Shown here: positions 1 to 6,931 of the stretch, in pieces | How positions within the stretch are numbered: the stretch's first letter is position 1 | How the letters are laid out: each line of letters starts with the position of its first letter | Assembly (NCBI GenBank): GCA_002413355.1 | Contig: DHWV01000095.1 | Coordinates: forward strand, 2,006 to 16,946 | Origin: Desulfobulbaceae bacterium UBA5173 | GTDB taxonomy: Bacteria > Desulfobacterota > Desulfobulbia > Desulfobulbales > Desulfobulbaceae | Direction: 5' to 3' | DNA length: 14,941 bases | Program-made: the position numbers and the translations under genes | The notes under the pieces: generated by a model | Database searches by the model: none | What the model was told of the DNA's origin: nothing | Seen by the model: the letters and a program-made list of their open reading frames with translations, nothing else

Positions 1-1280
1 TCCATGCTCATCTTGTCCACCTCGTCGAGACAGAAGACCGGATTGATCACCTCGGCCCGCTGCATGGCGTGAACGATCTTGCCCGGCATGGCACCAATGT
101 AGGTGCGGCGGTGGCCCCGGATTTCCGCCTCGTCGCGGATGCCGCCGAGTGAGAGGCGGACAAACTGCCGATTCATGGCTTTGGCAATGGACTTGCAGAT
201 CGAGGTTTTGCCTACGCCCGGCGGGCCGACCAAGCAGATGATCGGCCCCTTGATTTTTTCCACCTGGGCCTGCACGGCCAAATATTCAAGAATGCGTTCC
301 TTTGCCTTTTTCAGGCCGTGATGCTCTGCGTCAAGGACGCGTTCGGCCTCCTCAATGTCAATCTTGGCCGCGCTCTTCTCCTTCCACGGCAGGCTGATGA
401 TCACGTCGAGATAATTGCGTATCACCGTGCTTTCAGCAGACATTGGCGGCATGGCCTTGAGCTTGTTCAGCTCTTTCATGGCCTTTTCCCGCACGACCTC
501 AGGCAGATTCTTTTTCTTCAGAGCCTCCTGCAATTCGCTGTGGTCATCCGGGACATGGCCCATCTCCTGCTGGATTTCCTTGACTTTTTCACCGAGATAG
601 TAGTTGCGCTGGTTGTCAGCCATCCGCTTGCGCACTTTGACCTCGATGGATTTTTCCAGCTCGTCGATCTCAATTTCACGGCAGAGCAGTTCCAGCAAAC
701 GGCGGAGACGCTCCGGCAGCGAAATGGTCTCCAGCAGAGACTGCTTTTCGTCCGCATGGAGCTGGACATGAGCGCAAATCAGGTCGGCCAAGCGGGCCGG
801 ATTCTCCATCACCGCCACGGCCTTGACGATCTCGGCAGGCATCTTCTTTCGGCTGACCTTGGCGTACTGATCAAACATCCGGCGCAGCTCGCGGCTGAAG
901 AGAGGCAGCTCAGGCCCGTCGGTTTCCGTGTCCGGCCGCTCCTCGACATCAGCGCGGAGGAACTCCCCTCCCTCTACATAAGCGGCCTGCACCGCCCGCC
1001 GCTTGCCTTCGACGAGGGCCTTGATCGTGCCGTCCGGCAGCCGGAGGAGCTGAATGACCATTGCCAGTACCCCACAGGCATGAAGGTCGGCGGGATGCGG
1101 ATCATCAACGCCTGCCTCACGCTGAGTGACGAGAAAGATCAGGGAATGCTCCTCCATCGCCTGTTCAAGGGCGCGGACAGAGCTTTTGCGGCTCACGACC
1201 AGCGGGGCGATCATGCCGGGGAAGAGGACAATGTCCCGCAAGGGCATCACCGGATAACGGAACAAGTGCAATTCAGACAT
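1..1280 (-). CDS. lon: ATP-dependent protease Lon, N-terminal half (partial at window edge)
   Basis: Lon is a cytoplasmic AAA+ serine protease that degrades misfolded and regulatory proteins. The reading frame opens at an ATG at 1280 and stays open to the left edge, giving 426 of the usual roughly 800 residues. The start MSELHLFRYPVMPLRD is a typical Lon substrate-binding N domain (PLRDIVLFPGM). A coiled-coil region with YYLGEKVKEIQQEMG follows, then the AAA+ module with Walker A GPPGVGKT at residues 352-359, then GGIRDEAEIRGHRRTYIG, and a Walker B-like CLDEVDKM at the edge. The proteolytic Ser-Lys domain lies outside the window. No clear Shine-Dalgarno precedes the start. In many proteobacteria lon directly follows clpX; here about 5.6 kb intervenes. 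Family assignment is certain. Confidence 0.98.
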   Translation of the reverse strand, partial: MSELHLFRYPVMPLRDIVLFPGMIAPLVVSRKSSVRALEQAMEEHSLIFLVTQREAGVDDPHPADLHACGVLAMVIQLLRLPDGTIKALVEGKRRAVQAAYVEGGEFLRADVEERPDTETDGPELPLFSRELRRMFDQYAKVSRKKMPAEIVKAVAVMENPARLADLICAHVQLHADEKQSLLETISLPERLRRLLELLCREIEIDELEKSIEVKVRKRMADNQRNYYLGEKVKEIQQEMGHVPDDHSELQEALKKKNLPEVVREKAMKELNKLKAMPPMSAESTVIRNYLDVIISLPWKEKSAAKIDIEEAERVLDAEHHGLKKAKERILEYLAVQAQVEKIKGPIICLVGPPGVGKTSICKSIAKAMNRQFVRLSLGGIRDEAEIRGHRRTYIGAMPGKIVHAMQRAEVINPVFCLDEVDKMSM

Positions 1281-1327
1281 GGGTCAAGGTGTTGCTAATC
1301 AGTCAGAGTTTTTTGCGGCATAGCCAA

Positions 1328-1393
1328 GAGGGCGCGGTGCTTGCCAGCCCACGCCCTCAGTAACCAAGGGTTGGCCGTGCCAGCGCAACCCTT
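1328..1393 (-). terminator. Tandem hairpins between metV and lon
   Basis: Two inverted repeats fill the gap between metV and lon. One pairs AAGGGTTG with CAACCCTT (1386-1393 with 1366-1373, 8 bp). The other pairs GAGGGCGTGG with CCGCGCCCTC (1349-1358 with 1328-1337, 10 bp with one G-U pair on the minus strand). Neither has a run of T directly downstream on the minus strand. On the plus strand the first is followed by TCCTTTTTTT, but no plus-strand gene feeds it. They probably end or attenuate the metV transcript before lon. A processing role is equally possible. Confidence 0.4.
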
Positions 1394-1404
1394 TCCTTTT
1401 TTTC

Positions 1405-2073
1405 TCACACCGTCAAATCTTCCCGCACCCGTTTCCTTGGCCCGCCATGTCCGGCAGTTGACCAATCGCGGATCGGTGCTGATGCAGTCAGCTCCTGCTG
1501 CCGCTCCAGCCTGCCCATACGGTCGTAGATCATCTGCCAGACGCAGTCGGTCTCGGCGTTAATCTCGCAGCGACCATTGACCGAACCACCGCAGGGGCCG
1601 TTCATCAAGCTCTTAGCGCAGCGGGCCACTGGGCAAAGGCCACCGGTGAAGTGCAGCACACAATGGCCGCAGCCCGCGCACATCTCCTTCCAGATACCTT
1701 GCTCGGCGGAACCACCAAAGAAGGTGGTATTCAGAGCCGGATAGACATGCTCCGTAGGCCGCAGGTTAGCGATGAAGTTCACGCCCACGCCGCAGGCCGT
1801 AGAGAGAATGGCATCATACTGGCCTTTATACTGATCCAGGCTGTCGATATATTCTTTGTCGCACTGGCGCACCAAAGAGGCAGTGTTCACCTCAGCATTC
1901 GTCCCTTCCTTCTGCAAACCGAGGCGCACCAGCGAGGCCAGAATCTCCGCCTCGCGCTCGCCGCCTGCCGAGCAGACCGTGACGCAGCCTTTGCAGGCCA
2001 GCACGAGAATGCGCTTGCAGCCCTGCACCATCTTCAGTATTTCAGCCAGCGGCTTTCGTTCAGCAACTATCAT
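1405..2073 (-). CDS. metV: MetV-type zinc/iron-sulfur partner of methylenetetrahydrofolate reductase
   Basis: This 222-residue cysteine-rich protein resembles MetV, the partner of MetF (methylenetetrahydrofolate reductase) in acetogens and sulfate reducers. In Moorella, MetV links MetF to an HdrABC-MvhD electron-bifurcating complex; that role is family knowledge. The sequence shows C27xxC30xxxC34 near the N terminus, CAGCGHC at 132-138, and the hallmark GGLCPVARCAKSLMNGPCGG at about 144-163, with 14 cysteines before residue 180. I chose the ATG at 2073 because GGGAG lies 7 nt upstream; a TTG nine codons earlier lacks such support. It is the last gene of the unit, 23 nt after mvhD. No metF is in the window, so its partner must be encoded elsewhere. 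Confidence 0.85.
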   Translation of the reverse strand: MIVAERKPLAEILKMVQGCKRILVLACKGCVTVCSAGGEREAEILASLVRLGLQKEGTNAEVNTASLVRQCDKEYIDSLDQYKGQYDAILSTACGVGVNFIANLRPTEHVYPALNTTFFGGSAEQGIWKEMCAGCGHCVLHFTGGLCPVARCAKSLMNGPCGGSVNGRCEINAETDCVWQMIYDRMGRLERQQELTASAPIRDWSTAGHGGPRKRVREDLTV

Positions 2074-2096
2074 GGCAAATCTCCCAATACGATAAA

Positions 2097-2519
2097 TCAA
2101 GCCGCCTTGCGGCAGAAAGGACTTGGCCCCAGCCTGCGGATCAGTGCATCCATCTCCTCGCCCGCAGCGATGAACTCAGGATGCAGGCCGCGCTCGAGGT
2201 GGTACATGCGCAGACGCTCCGGCTCCACGTCCAGCTCGGCAAGGGCCTTTTGTACCGACGCAACCCGCTTGGCCGCCCGCTGGCTACCTTTGACGTTGTG
2301 GCAGCTGTCTGTCGGGCAGCCGACCACGTACACCCCATCGGCCCCGTCTTCAAAGGCCTTGAGCAGGTCAGTCTCTTCCAGTCTGCCCGTGCAAACCAAG
2401 CGGGTCAGGGTGATGTTGGCGGGGAAATTCAAGCCCCGCAGCACGGTGCCGCCTTCAGCGCAGCTTTGTTGGGAGGCGTAATGGCAGGTGAACAGCCGGA
2501 TATCCGGTGTGAAATTCAT
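2097..2519 (-). CDS. mvhD: MvhD/FlpD-family hydrogenase iron-sulfur subunit
   Basis: This 140-residue protein matches the MvhD/FlpD family, a small [2Fe-2S] subunit that feeds electrons into heterodisulfide reductase-type complexes. Conserved cysteines are visible at 12, 20, 43, 68 and 73, in the family contexts LVCTGRLE and GADGVYVVGCPTDSCH. Length is normal for the family. The start ATG at 2519 has GGAG 7 nt upstream. The gene sits 18 nt after the hdrC-like gene and 23 nt before metV, so the three are almost certainly co-transcribed. Given that partnership, it probably relays electrons between an Hdr-type module and the MetV/MetF reductase. No hydrogenase genes are nearby, so the hydrogenase name is historical here. 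Confidence 0.88.
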   Translation of the reverse strand: MNFTPDIRLFTCHYASQQSCAEGGTVLRGLNFPANITLTRLVCTGRLEETDLLKAFEDGADGVYVVGCPTDSCHNVKGSQRAAKRVASVQKALAELDVEPERLRMYHLERGLHPEFIAAGEEMDALIRRLGPSPFCRKAA

Positions 2520-2537
2520 GGCATCGCTCCGCTGGGT

Positions 2538-3101
2538 TCAGTTTGCGCCGCAGGCGGCGAGCAGCCGCTCGTCTTCGGCTTGATTGAGAACGATGGCCTG
2601 CGCCGGACATTCACCTGCGCAGATGCCGCAGGCCCGGCATTCGGTCGCGTCAATCGCGGCCACGCCCTGCTGGTCAATCTTGGGAATGCCCCATGGGCAG
2701 ACGCGGACACAGGTCAGACAGGAGACGCAAAGATCACGCTGCACCTGCGCCGCCTTGCCTTTCTCGACCAACTGCGCCTCAGTGACATAGCCTTTTTTGA
2801 GAGCCAGTTTGCGCAGAACGGCCATGATGTCGGCAAAACCGACGTTCTGCGGGCAGACCGGCACGCAGCTTCGGCAGCCAGAGCAGTACCAGAGAAGGTC
2901 AGAGGAAAGCAGCCGCTCCTCCATGCCCAGCCGGATCATATGAATGATTTTGCGGGGATCGTAGGCCGGAACCGCCATACTCACCGGGCACGCGCCGGAA
3001 CACGCGCCGCAGGCAAAGCAGGAATTCAGGTGTTCGCCACCGGGTTCAGTCGCCACCTCGGCACTAAAGCCGGAGTGTGCTGGAAAGACGTGAAGAGACA
3101 T
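2538..3101 (-). CDS. HdrC-like protein with four [4Fe-4S] cluster motifs
   Basis: This 187-residue protein carries four CxxCxxCxxxCP motifs, at C28-C38, C73-C83, C125-C135 and C155-C165. The first pair, with SCFACGACSGACP and WYCSGCRSCVPVCP, is the layout of heterodisulfide reductase subunit C. The second pair looks like a fused dicluster ferredoxin, which classic HdrC lacks. Its likely role is cytoplasmic electron transfer in an Hdr-type complex. I chose the ATG at 3101 because AAGGTGG lies 4 nt upstream; a longer in-frame form from 3146 lacks this. It is the first gene of the hdrC-mvhD-metV unit, with a good promoter about 60 nt upstream. No hdrA (flavin) or hdrB (CCG domain) gene is adjacent. 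Confidence 0.85.
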   Translation of the reverse strand: MSLHVFPAHSGFSAEVATEPGGEHLNSCFACGACSGACPVSMAVPAYDPRKIIHMIRLGMEERLLSSDLLWYCSGCRSCVPVCPQNVGFADIMAVLRKLALKKGYVTEAQLVEKGKAAQVQRDLCVSCLTCVRVCPWGIPKIDQQGVAAIDATECRACGICAGECPAQAIVLNQAEDERLLAACGAN

Positions 3102-3158
3102 GCTGCCACCTTGAAATGTTGTATATGGTAAATGAGGAATGATCAATCAGGTAGCGCA

Positions 3159-3187
3159 TAAGTACCCCATTCACGCTGTTTTGTCAA
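3159..3187 (-). promoter_or_regulatory. Promoter of the hdrC-mvhD-metV unit
   Basis: On the minus strand a perfect TTGACA (3187-3182) is followed after 17 nt by TACTTA (3164-3159). The -35 and spacing are ideal; the -10 keeps only the key first T and A. The expected transcript start near 3152 gives a leader of about 50 nt. It lies after the moeA-like stop, so the unit can be transcribed on its own. Confidence 0.5.
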
Positions 3188-3211
3188 CTCTGCCCCTCTA
3201 TCCACCGCAGC

Positions 3212-4237
3212 CTATTTGCCGAAATTGCAGACCGGATAATGGCAAATGGCGCAATTTCTGCAAAGGCCGCCGTGACCCATTGCGGCAACGTCTTCCCGGC
3301 TCAGGTGTTCACCAGTCAGAATGCGCGGCAGCACCAAATCAAATACAGTGATTTTATGGAACATGCCGCAAGCTGGCAGGCCAATAACCGGCACGCTGCC
3401 GATTTTGCCAACCAAGAACATCGCTCCGGGCAGCACTGGCGTGCCATAGACAATGTCCTCTGCGCCTGCGTCACGGATGCCTTTGCGGGTCACGTCGTCA
3501 GGATCCACCGACATGCCGCCGGACGTGATGATCAACTCCGCTCCCGCCTCCAAGCAAAGCCGAATTTCCACAGCAATCAAGGCTGCGTCATCCGGCGCAA
3601 AGCCAACCCGCACCACCTCTGAGCCAAACGCGGTCAGCTTGCCGCGCAGGACAGCCTCAAACTTGTCCTCAATCCGGCCATGAAAGACCTCGCTGCCGGT
3701 GATGACCAGCCCCGCTTTGATGCTGGGCAGCGGCAGCACTCGGACGATCTTCCCTGCTGTTTCAGCAGCCGCAGCAGCCTCTGCGACCAATTTTCGCTCG
3801 CCGACCAAGGGAATCAGACGGACTGCGGCCACCTGCTCGCCCTTCTTCACCGGCGTGCAGTCGTGCAGCGTGGAACAGGACACCTCTCCGAGCAGATTGA
3901 AGCGGAACAGTGCCTCTTTGTTGATCCGCAGCAGCCCGTCGTGCGCAGCAGTGATGCTAACCTTGCCCTCGTTCACATCGTCGGAATATTCCACGCCGCA
4001 GCCAACCAGCGCAGCGGCCAACAGCAGCGCGGCCTCGTTTTCGTGAATCTCGGTTTCGGTCAGTTCAAGGACATAGACATGCTCCTTGCCCAGCCGCCGC
4101 AGATGCTCCACATCCTCCAAGCGGATGACATGGCCTTTTCTGAAAGCCCGTCCTTTGCATTTGCCGGGAACAATCTCCGTGATGTCGTGGGGCAGCACCA
4201 TGCCCACCGCCTGCTCAACGGGTATCTGTTGCTTCAT
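3212..4237 (-). CDS. Molybdopterin-binding MoeA/CinA-like protein with cysteine-rich C-terminal tail
   Basis: This 341-residue protein has a MoaB/Mog/MoeA-type molybdopterin-binding domain in its second half: GLVITGSEVFHGRIEDKF, then TSGGMSVDPDDVTRKGI and GTPVLPGAMFLVG, then VIGLPACGMFHK. The N-terminal part (VGMVLPHDITEIVPGKCKGRAF) resembles a SAF/MoeA-like leader. The C terminus ends in C326xxC329xxC332xxxxC337, a tail known from molybdopterin-binding proteins of anaerobes and suggestive of a metal or Fe-S site. It is shorter than full MoeA (about 400 residues). It probably acts in molybdenum or tungsten cofactor handling for enzymes such as formate dehydrogenase; the exact step is not known to me. 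The ATG at 4237 has AGGAGG 8 nt upstream. Divergent from the Trm112 gene. Confidence 0.85.
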   Translation of the reverse strand: MKQQIPVEQAVGMVLPHDITEIVPGKCKGRAFRKGHVIRLEDVEHLRRLGKEHVYVLELTETEIHENEAALLLAAALVGCGVEYSDDVNEGKVSITAAHDGLLRINKEALFRFNLLGEVSCSTLHDCTPVKKGEQVAAVRLIPLVGERKLVAEAAAAAETAGKIVRVLPLPSIKAGLVITGSEVFHGRIEDKFEAVLRGKLTAFGSEVVRVGFAPDDAALIAVEIRLCLEAGAELIITSGGMSVDPDDVTRKGIRDAGAEDIVYGTPVLPGAMFLVGKIGSVPVIGLPACGMFHKITVFDLVLPRILTGEHLSREDVAAMGHGGLCRNCAICHYPVCNFGK

Positions 4238-4282
4238 CTTTCCAGCCTCCTGTGTTGTTTTGCTGGCAGCGGCCCGCGTTTA

Positions 4283-4291
4283 TGGTACTAT
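4283..4291 (+). promoter_or_regulatory. Possible extended -10 promoter for the Trm112 gene
   Basis: The plus strand reads TGGTACTAT here, an extended -10 (TGn plus TACTAT) about 65 nt before the Trm112 start. No good -35 lies at 17 nt; TTGCTG at 4260-4265 is 20 nt away. The same TACTATAG core occurs before tRNA-Arg. Read on the minus strand it gives TATAGT, so it could instead serve the divergent moeA-like gene. Confidence 0.3.
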
Positions 4292-4356
4292 AGACATCTG
4301 CTGCCCCTTTTTCCGCCGGGCGGCCTTCTCGTTGAACTCACACCCATGAAGAAGCC

Positions 4357-4533
4357 ATGATTAGCCAGAAACTCCTCGACATTATAGCCTGCCCAAAATG
4401 CAAAGGGCCGGTGCAGTTCACCGAAAAGCAGGACGGCCTTGCTTGTTTATCCTGTCAGCTTGTCTATGAAGTCCGGGATGATATCCCAATCATGCTGATT
4501 GATGAGGCCAAGCCGCTGCGGATGCCAGCTTGA
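4357..4533 (+). CDS. Trm112 / YcaR family small zinc-ribbon protein
   Basis: This 58-residue protein opens MISQKLLDIIACPKCKGPV and continues CLSCQLVYEVRDDIPIMLIDEA, the full signature of the UPF0434/Trm112 family. Two Cys pairs (C12xxC15, C30xxC33) form a zinc-ribbon. Family members activate methyltransferases (well shown for eukaryotic and archaeal Trm112); the bacterial role is less clear, and the gene often sits near lpxK. The start ATG at 4357 overlaps the end of a four-codon frame (ATGAAGAAGCCATGA from 4346), which may be coupled or meaningless. It is the only plus-strand gene in the left 10 kb, and it converges on the broken remnant and restriction-modification genes. Confidence 0.9.
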   Translation: MISQKLLDIIACPKCKGPVQFTEKQDGLACLSCQLVYEVRDDIPIMLIDEAKPLRMPA

Positions 4534-4557
4534 TCCTTGTGTTGATCAGGATGACAG

Positions 4558-4764
4558 CTATGGAACTTCGGGATTGCTTTGCTTTCCCGCAGCGTTTTCC
4601 TGCTCCTTCATCCGGCGTAGCTGCTCAAGGCAATGCTCCACGCCCGCAAGCTGGCCTGCCGCTTGGCCAAAATCAGGCTACGGCGAAGCTGCGCATCGAT
4701 CTTAAAATATCTTGTTCATCAAACAGGGCTTCCAGCTCTAAGATACTGAAAGCATCGACGCAGT
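4558..4764 (-). pseudogene. Frameshifted C-terminal remnant of an unidentified coiled-coil protein
   Basis: Minus-strand translation gives three successive segments, each ending where the next begins in another frame. They are VDAFSILELEALFDEQDIL, then KIDAQLRRSLILAKRQAS, then EHCLEQLRRMKEQENAAGK ending at a TAG (4560-4558). Together they read as one charged, amphipathic helix-forming C terminus with two one-base losses. The first segment overlaps the last codons of the methyltransferase in a different frame. I do not recognise the family. The simplest reading is a host gene whose front part was lost when the restriction-modification genes arrived. Chance open frames or sequencing errors are not excluded. 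Confidence 0.35.
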
Positions 4765-5717
4765 GGCTTGTCATGCAACTTGAATGGAAGAATTCCGTCA
4801 AATAAAGATGTTCTGTGCTCGCCTGTTTTGAGGTATTCATTTATGCACTTGGCGACGAACTCAGATAGTTTGATTGGAACAGCATTGCCGATCATCTGCT
4901 CCAGATCAGTTTGCGTCCCTGAAAATTGAAACGATTTTGGAAAAGTCTGGATATAGCTCCGTTCGATTGTTGTCAGCGGACGAATTGCATCAAGACTGAC
5001 ACCGGCAGGATCGCACGTATTCAGTTTATATCCTTTCGGGACCGGGCGGTTCACGCCGCGCACTGTCGGGCTTGGCTCGTCAATACTGAATATCCCCCGC
5101 CGGTTGTAATTGCGTGGATGACGGTAATAATATTCCACCCCCAGAGAATTGCCTAAATATTCTCTGACGGTCATTGGTTGATCTGACAAATTGTTTTGCA
5201 TAATATTTGTCAGTGCATTATGCCTGCCGCCAAGCTGGCCGATGAGAAAAAAACGTTTCCGCGCCTGAGGTGCCCCGCAGAGCGAAGCATCAAGGATGGC
5301 TGAGGTTAGTCCGTAGCCTGTGCCTTGGAGTTGTTCGATAATTTCAGACAGCACGTGACTTTTTTTGATTCGCTCAACATTCTCCATGACAAACCATTTC
5401 GGCTTGACTGCGCAGACAATGTTTGCAAACTTGAACGTCAAATCTGCCCTGCCTTGACTGGTGTCACGCTTGCCTGCGCTCGAAAAATCTTGGCAAGGCG
5501 GCCCACCCATGATCATTTCAGGATGAAATTGTTCGATTTTCCGTATGGAAGAATTTTCATCATTCAGGTCGTGCAAGAAAACAGGATGGATGAAATTTTT
5601 CTGGTACACTGCGACAGCTTTTTCCCAGTTATCAAAAGCAGCAACAACATCATATCCTGCATTCTTGAATCCAAGAGAAAGACCGCCGCAGCCGGAAAAA
5701 ATGTCAACGCATCTCAT
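4719..5717 (-). CDS. Type II DNA cytosine-5 methyltransferase
   Basis: This 332-residue enzyme methylates cytosine at C5 to protect host DNA from its paired nuclease. All core motifs are present in order: motif I DIFSGCGGLSLGF (5-17), motif IV GGPPCQDFS with catalytic C75, motif VI ENV (112-114), motif VIII QARKRFF (151-157) and motif X GNAVP (277-281). A target-recognition region lies at about 185-245, including EPSPTVRGVNRPVPKGY. Its ATG overlaps the endonuclease stop by 4 nt (ATGA), indicating translational coupling. The last dozen or so residues run into the sequence of the adjacent remnant and may be acquired. The DNA is more AT-rich than its neighbours. With a HindVP-like partner the target may be GRCGYC; this is inference. 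Confidence 0.93.
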   Translation of the reverse strand: MRCVDIFSGCGGLSLGFKNAGYDVVAAFDNWEKAVAVYQKNFIHPVFLHDLNDENSSIRKIEQFHPEMIMGGPPCQDFSSAGKRDTSQGRADLTFKFANIVCAVKPKWFVMENVERIKKSHVLSEIIEQLQGTGYGLTSAILDASLCGAPQARKRFFLIGQLGGRHNALTNIMQNNLSDQPMTVREYLGNSLGVEYYYRHPRNYNRRGIFSIDEPSPTVRGVNRPVPKGYKLNTCDPAGVSLDAIRPLTTIERSYIQTFPKSFQFSGTQTDLEQMIGNAVPIKLSEFVAKCINEYLKTGEHRTSLFDGILPFKLHDKPLRRCFQYLRAGSPV

Positions 5718-6766
5718 AGAAACAATCCGGGAGAATTAAAAATTATAGCATCGAATCTTCTTTCAGGACTGAGCAGGTTTTGCCCGCCGCCAAGAATGAT
5801 ATTTTTTATTTCTCCATTCGTGATTATTGGCTGTTCCAACCGCCTGCATCGCATATATTTATTCGTTATATTCCCAGCAGAAGCAAACGCTTTGTCATTT
5901 TTTGTATTATATGAGAGTGTGTCAACGATCAGCTCATGATTGAATCGGCCATTACTTTTGATATCATGCAACATCTTACACAGCCAGACCGCAGTCCGTG
6001 TCTGTCTGTTGATTCCGTTCGCTTCTTTATTTTTGTTTGCTATCTGTGAGATGAAATAACAAAATGCCGCATCGCTCCACACGAAAACATCCAAGCAGTT
6101 CTCTGCAAGCTCAGGCGATTTGCCAACAGTTTTCCATACAGGCTGAATGAGAAACGGCTTTTGCTGCGCTTCCAAGCTGAAAGATATTTTCTCAACCGTT
6201 TCAATGAGCAGCGGAATTTCAGCAAGTATCTCTCTCGGCTGTGTCCAATCGCACAGTTTGAATTCAGGAATATTTTCAGAGAGGGTATTTTTCAAGCCTG
6301 ATGCCACGCTGCAAGCAAGATACGCAATGGTGTCTGGACGGACAACAATCTCGCTGCCATAGTCTCGTTCAAGCAAATCACAAGTTGTGTTGTCAGGCAG
6401 CGCGGTCAGTTTAACTTCTAATCCAGCTAAACACTCGCCGGTGTCAGCGCGTTGAATGACCAAGTCTGTCCGAGGAAGAACTCCAACAAGAAAACGCTGG
6501 TACGGAGAATGCTGTGCTTCAAAAGCAAAATAAATTTGACCACCAAGGGGATCAATGCCTAAGACTTGATCTATGGTTGTAAACGTTTGGGTGAATTTGC
6601 CATGATCAATACAGAGGTAATTAGCTGCTATCTTTTTTGATGCGAGATAGCAGCACAGTGCCGCAGGAAATGAGGAGTTAAATTGATTTTTACCCCATGC
6701 TTCCTTTTGGGTAAAATCTCTATTGCTCCTATTCAGGCCAAAGAGTCCCGGCTGCATTTCTGTCAT
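5714..6766 (-). CDS. Type II restriction endonuclease, HindVP-like
   Basis: This 350-residue protein resembles the HindVP endonuclease family (family target GRCGYC). The N terminus (PGLFGLNRSNRDFTQKEAWG, then KNQFNSSFPAALCCYL) fits my memory of that family. A PD-(D/E)XK-type active site is visible: PRTD with D101, then E117-V-K119 in AGLEVKLTALPD. Its stop overlaps the start of the C5 methyltransferase by 4 nt, the expected nuclease-modification pairing. The order is nuclease first, methyltransferase second. The ATG at 6766 has no strong ribosome site; an ATG three codons later is an alternative. Codons are AT-rich compared with clpX, consistent with transfer. The nuclease role is fairly secure; the exact specificity is not. 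Confidence 0.78.
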   Translation of the reverse strand: MTEMQPGLFGLNRSNRDFTQKEAWGKNQFNSSFPAALCCYLASKKIAANYLCIDHGKFTQTFTTIDQVLGIDPLGGQIYFAFEAQHSPYQRFLVGVLPRTDLVIQRADTGECLAGLEVKLTALPDNTTCDLLERDYGSEIVVRPDTIAYLACSVASGLKNTLSENIPEFKLCDWTQPREILAEIPLLIETVEKISFSLEAQQKPFLIQPVWKTVGKSPELAENCLDVFVWSDAAFCYFISQIANKNKEANGINRQTRTAVWLCKMLHDIKSNGRFNHELIVDTLSYNTKNDKAFASAGNITNKYMRCRRLEQPIITNGEIKNIILGGGQNLLSPERRFDAIIFNSPGLFL

Positions 6767-6829
6767 GGTTCATTGCCGCTCATGAATGCAGCGGAAAGGT
6801 TGTTTTCATTGCCCATGATTTTGAAGCCA

Positions 6830-6865
6830 CTGAACGGAGCCGAAACCGCTTTCGACTCCGCTCAG
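6830..6865. repeat. REP-like palindromic element
   Basis: A 16-bp inverted repeat, CTGAACGGAGCCGAAA and TTTCGACTCCGCTCAG, flanks a 4-nt loop (6846-6849). On the minus-strand transcript both mismatches become G-U pairs, so the RNA stem is unbroken. No T-run follows, so it is not a standard terminator. It lies between clpX and the endonuclease. The GCGGAGTCGAAA core resembles dispersed REP-type palindromes in other bacteria. Only one copy is in the window. Confidence 0.6.
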
Positions 6866-6931
6866 GCAGCTCTTTAGCAACAGAGGCAAAAGATTTTTTG
6901 TCCTTACAGGTGATGCAACAATGACCTTTCA

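Noticed and set aside
318..1298. A 326-codon plus-strand frame opposite lon
   Set aside because: It is the antisense of a clear Lon coding sequence; its translation shows no family features.
2181..3131. A 316-codon plus-strand frame opposite hdrC-like and mvhD
   Set aside because: Antisense to two well-supported iron-sulfur protein genes with proper ribosome sites.
4260..4275. A sigma-54 type promoter (TGGCA...) before the Trm112 gene
   Set aside because: The downstream half does not contain the required TTGC-type element at the right spacing.
4719..6766. A CRISPR or wider defence island around the restriction-modification pair
   Set aside because: No regularly spaced repeats and no further defence genes were found; the flanks are housekeeping genes.
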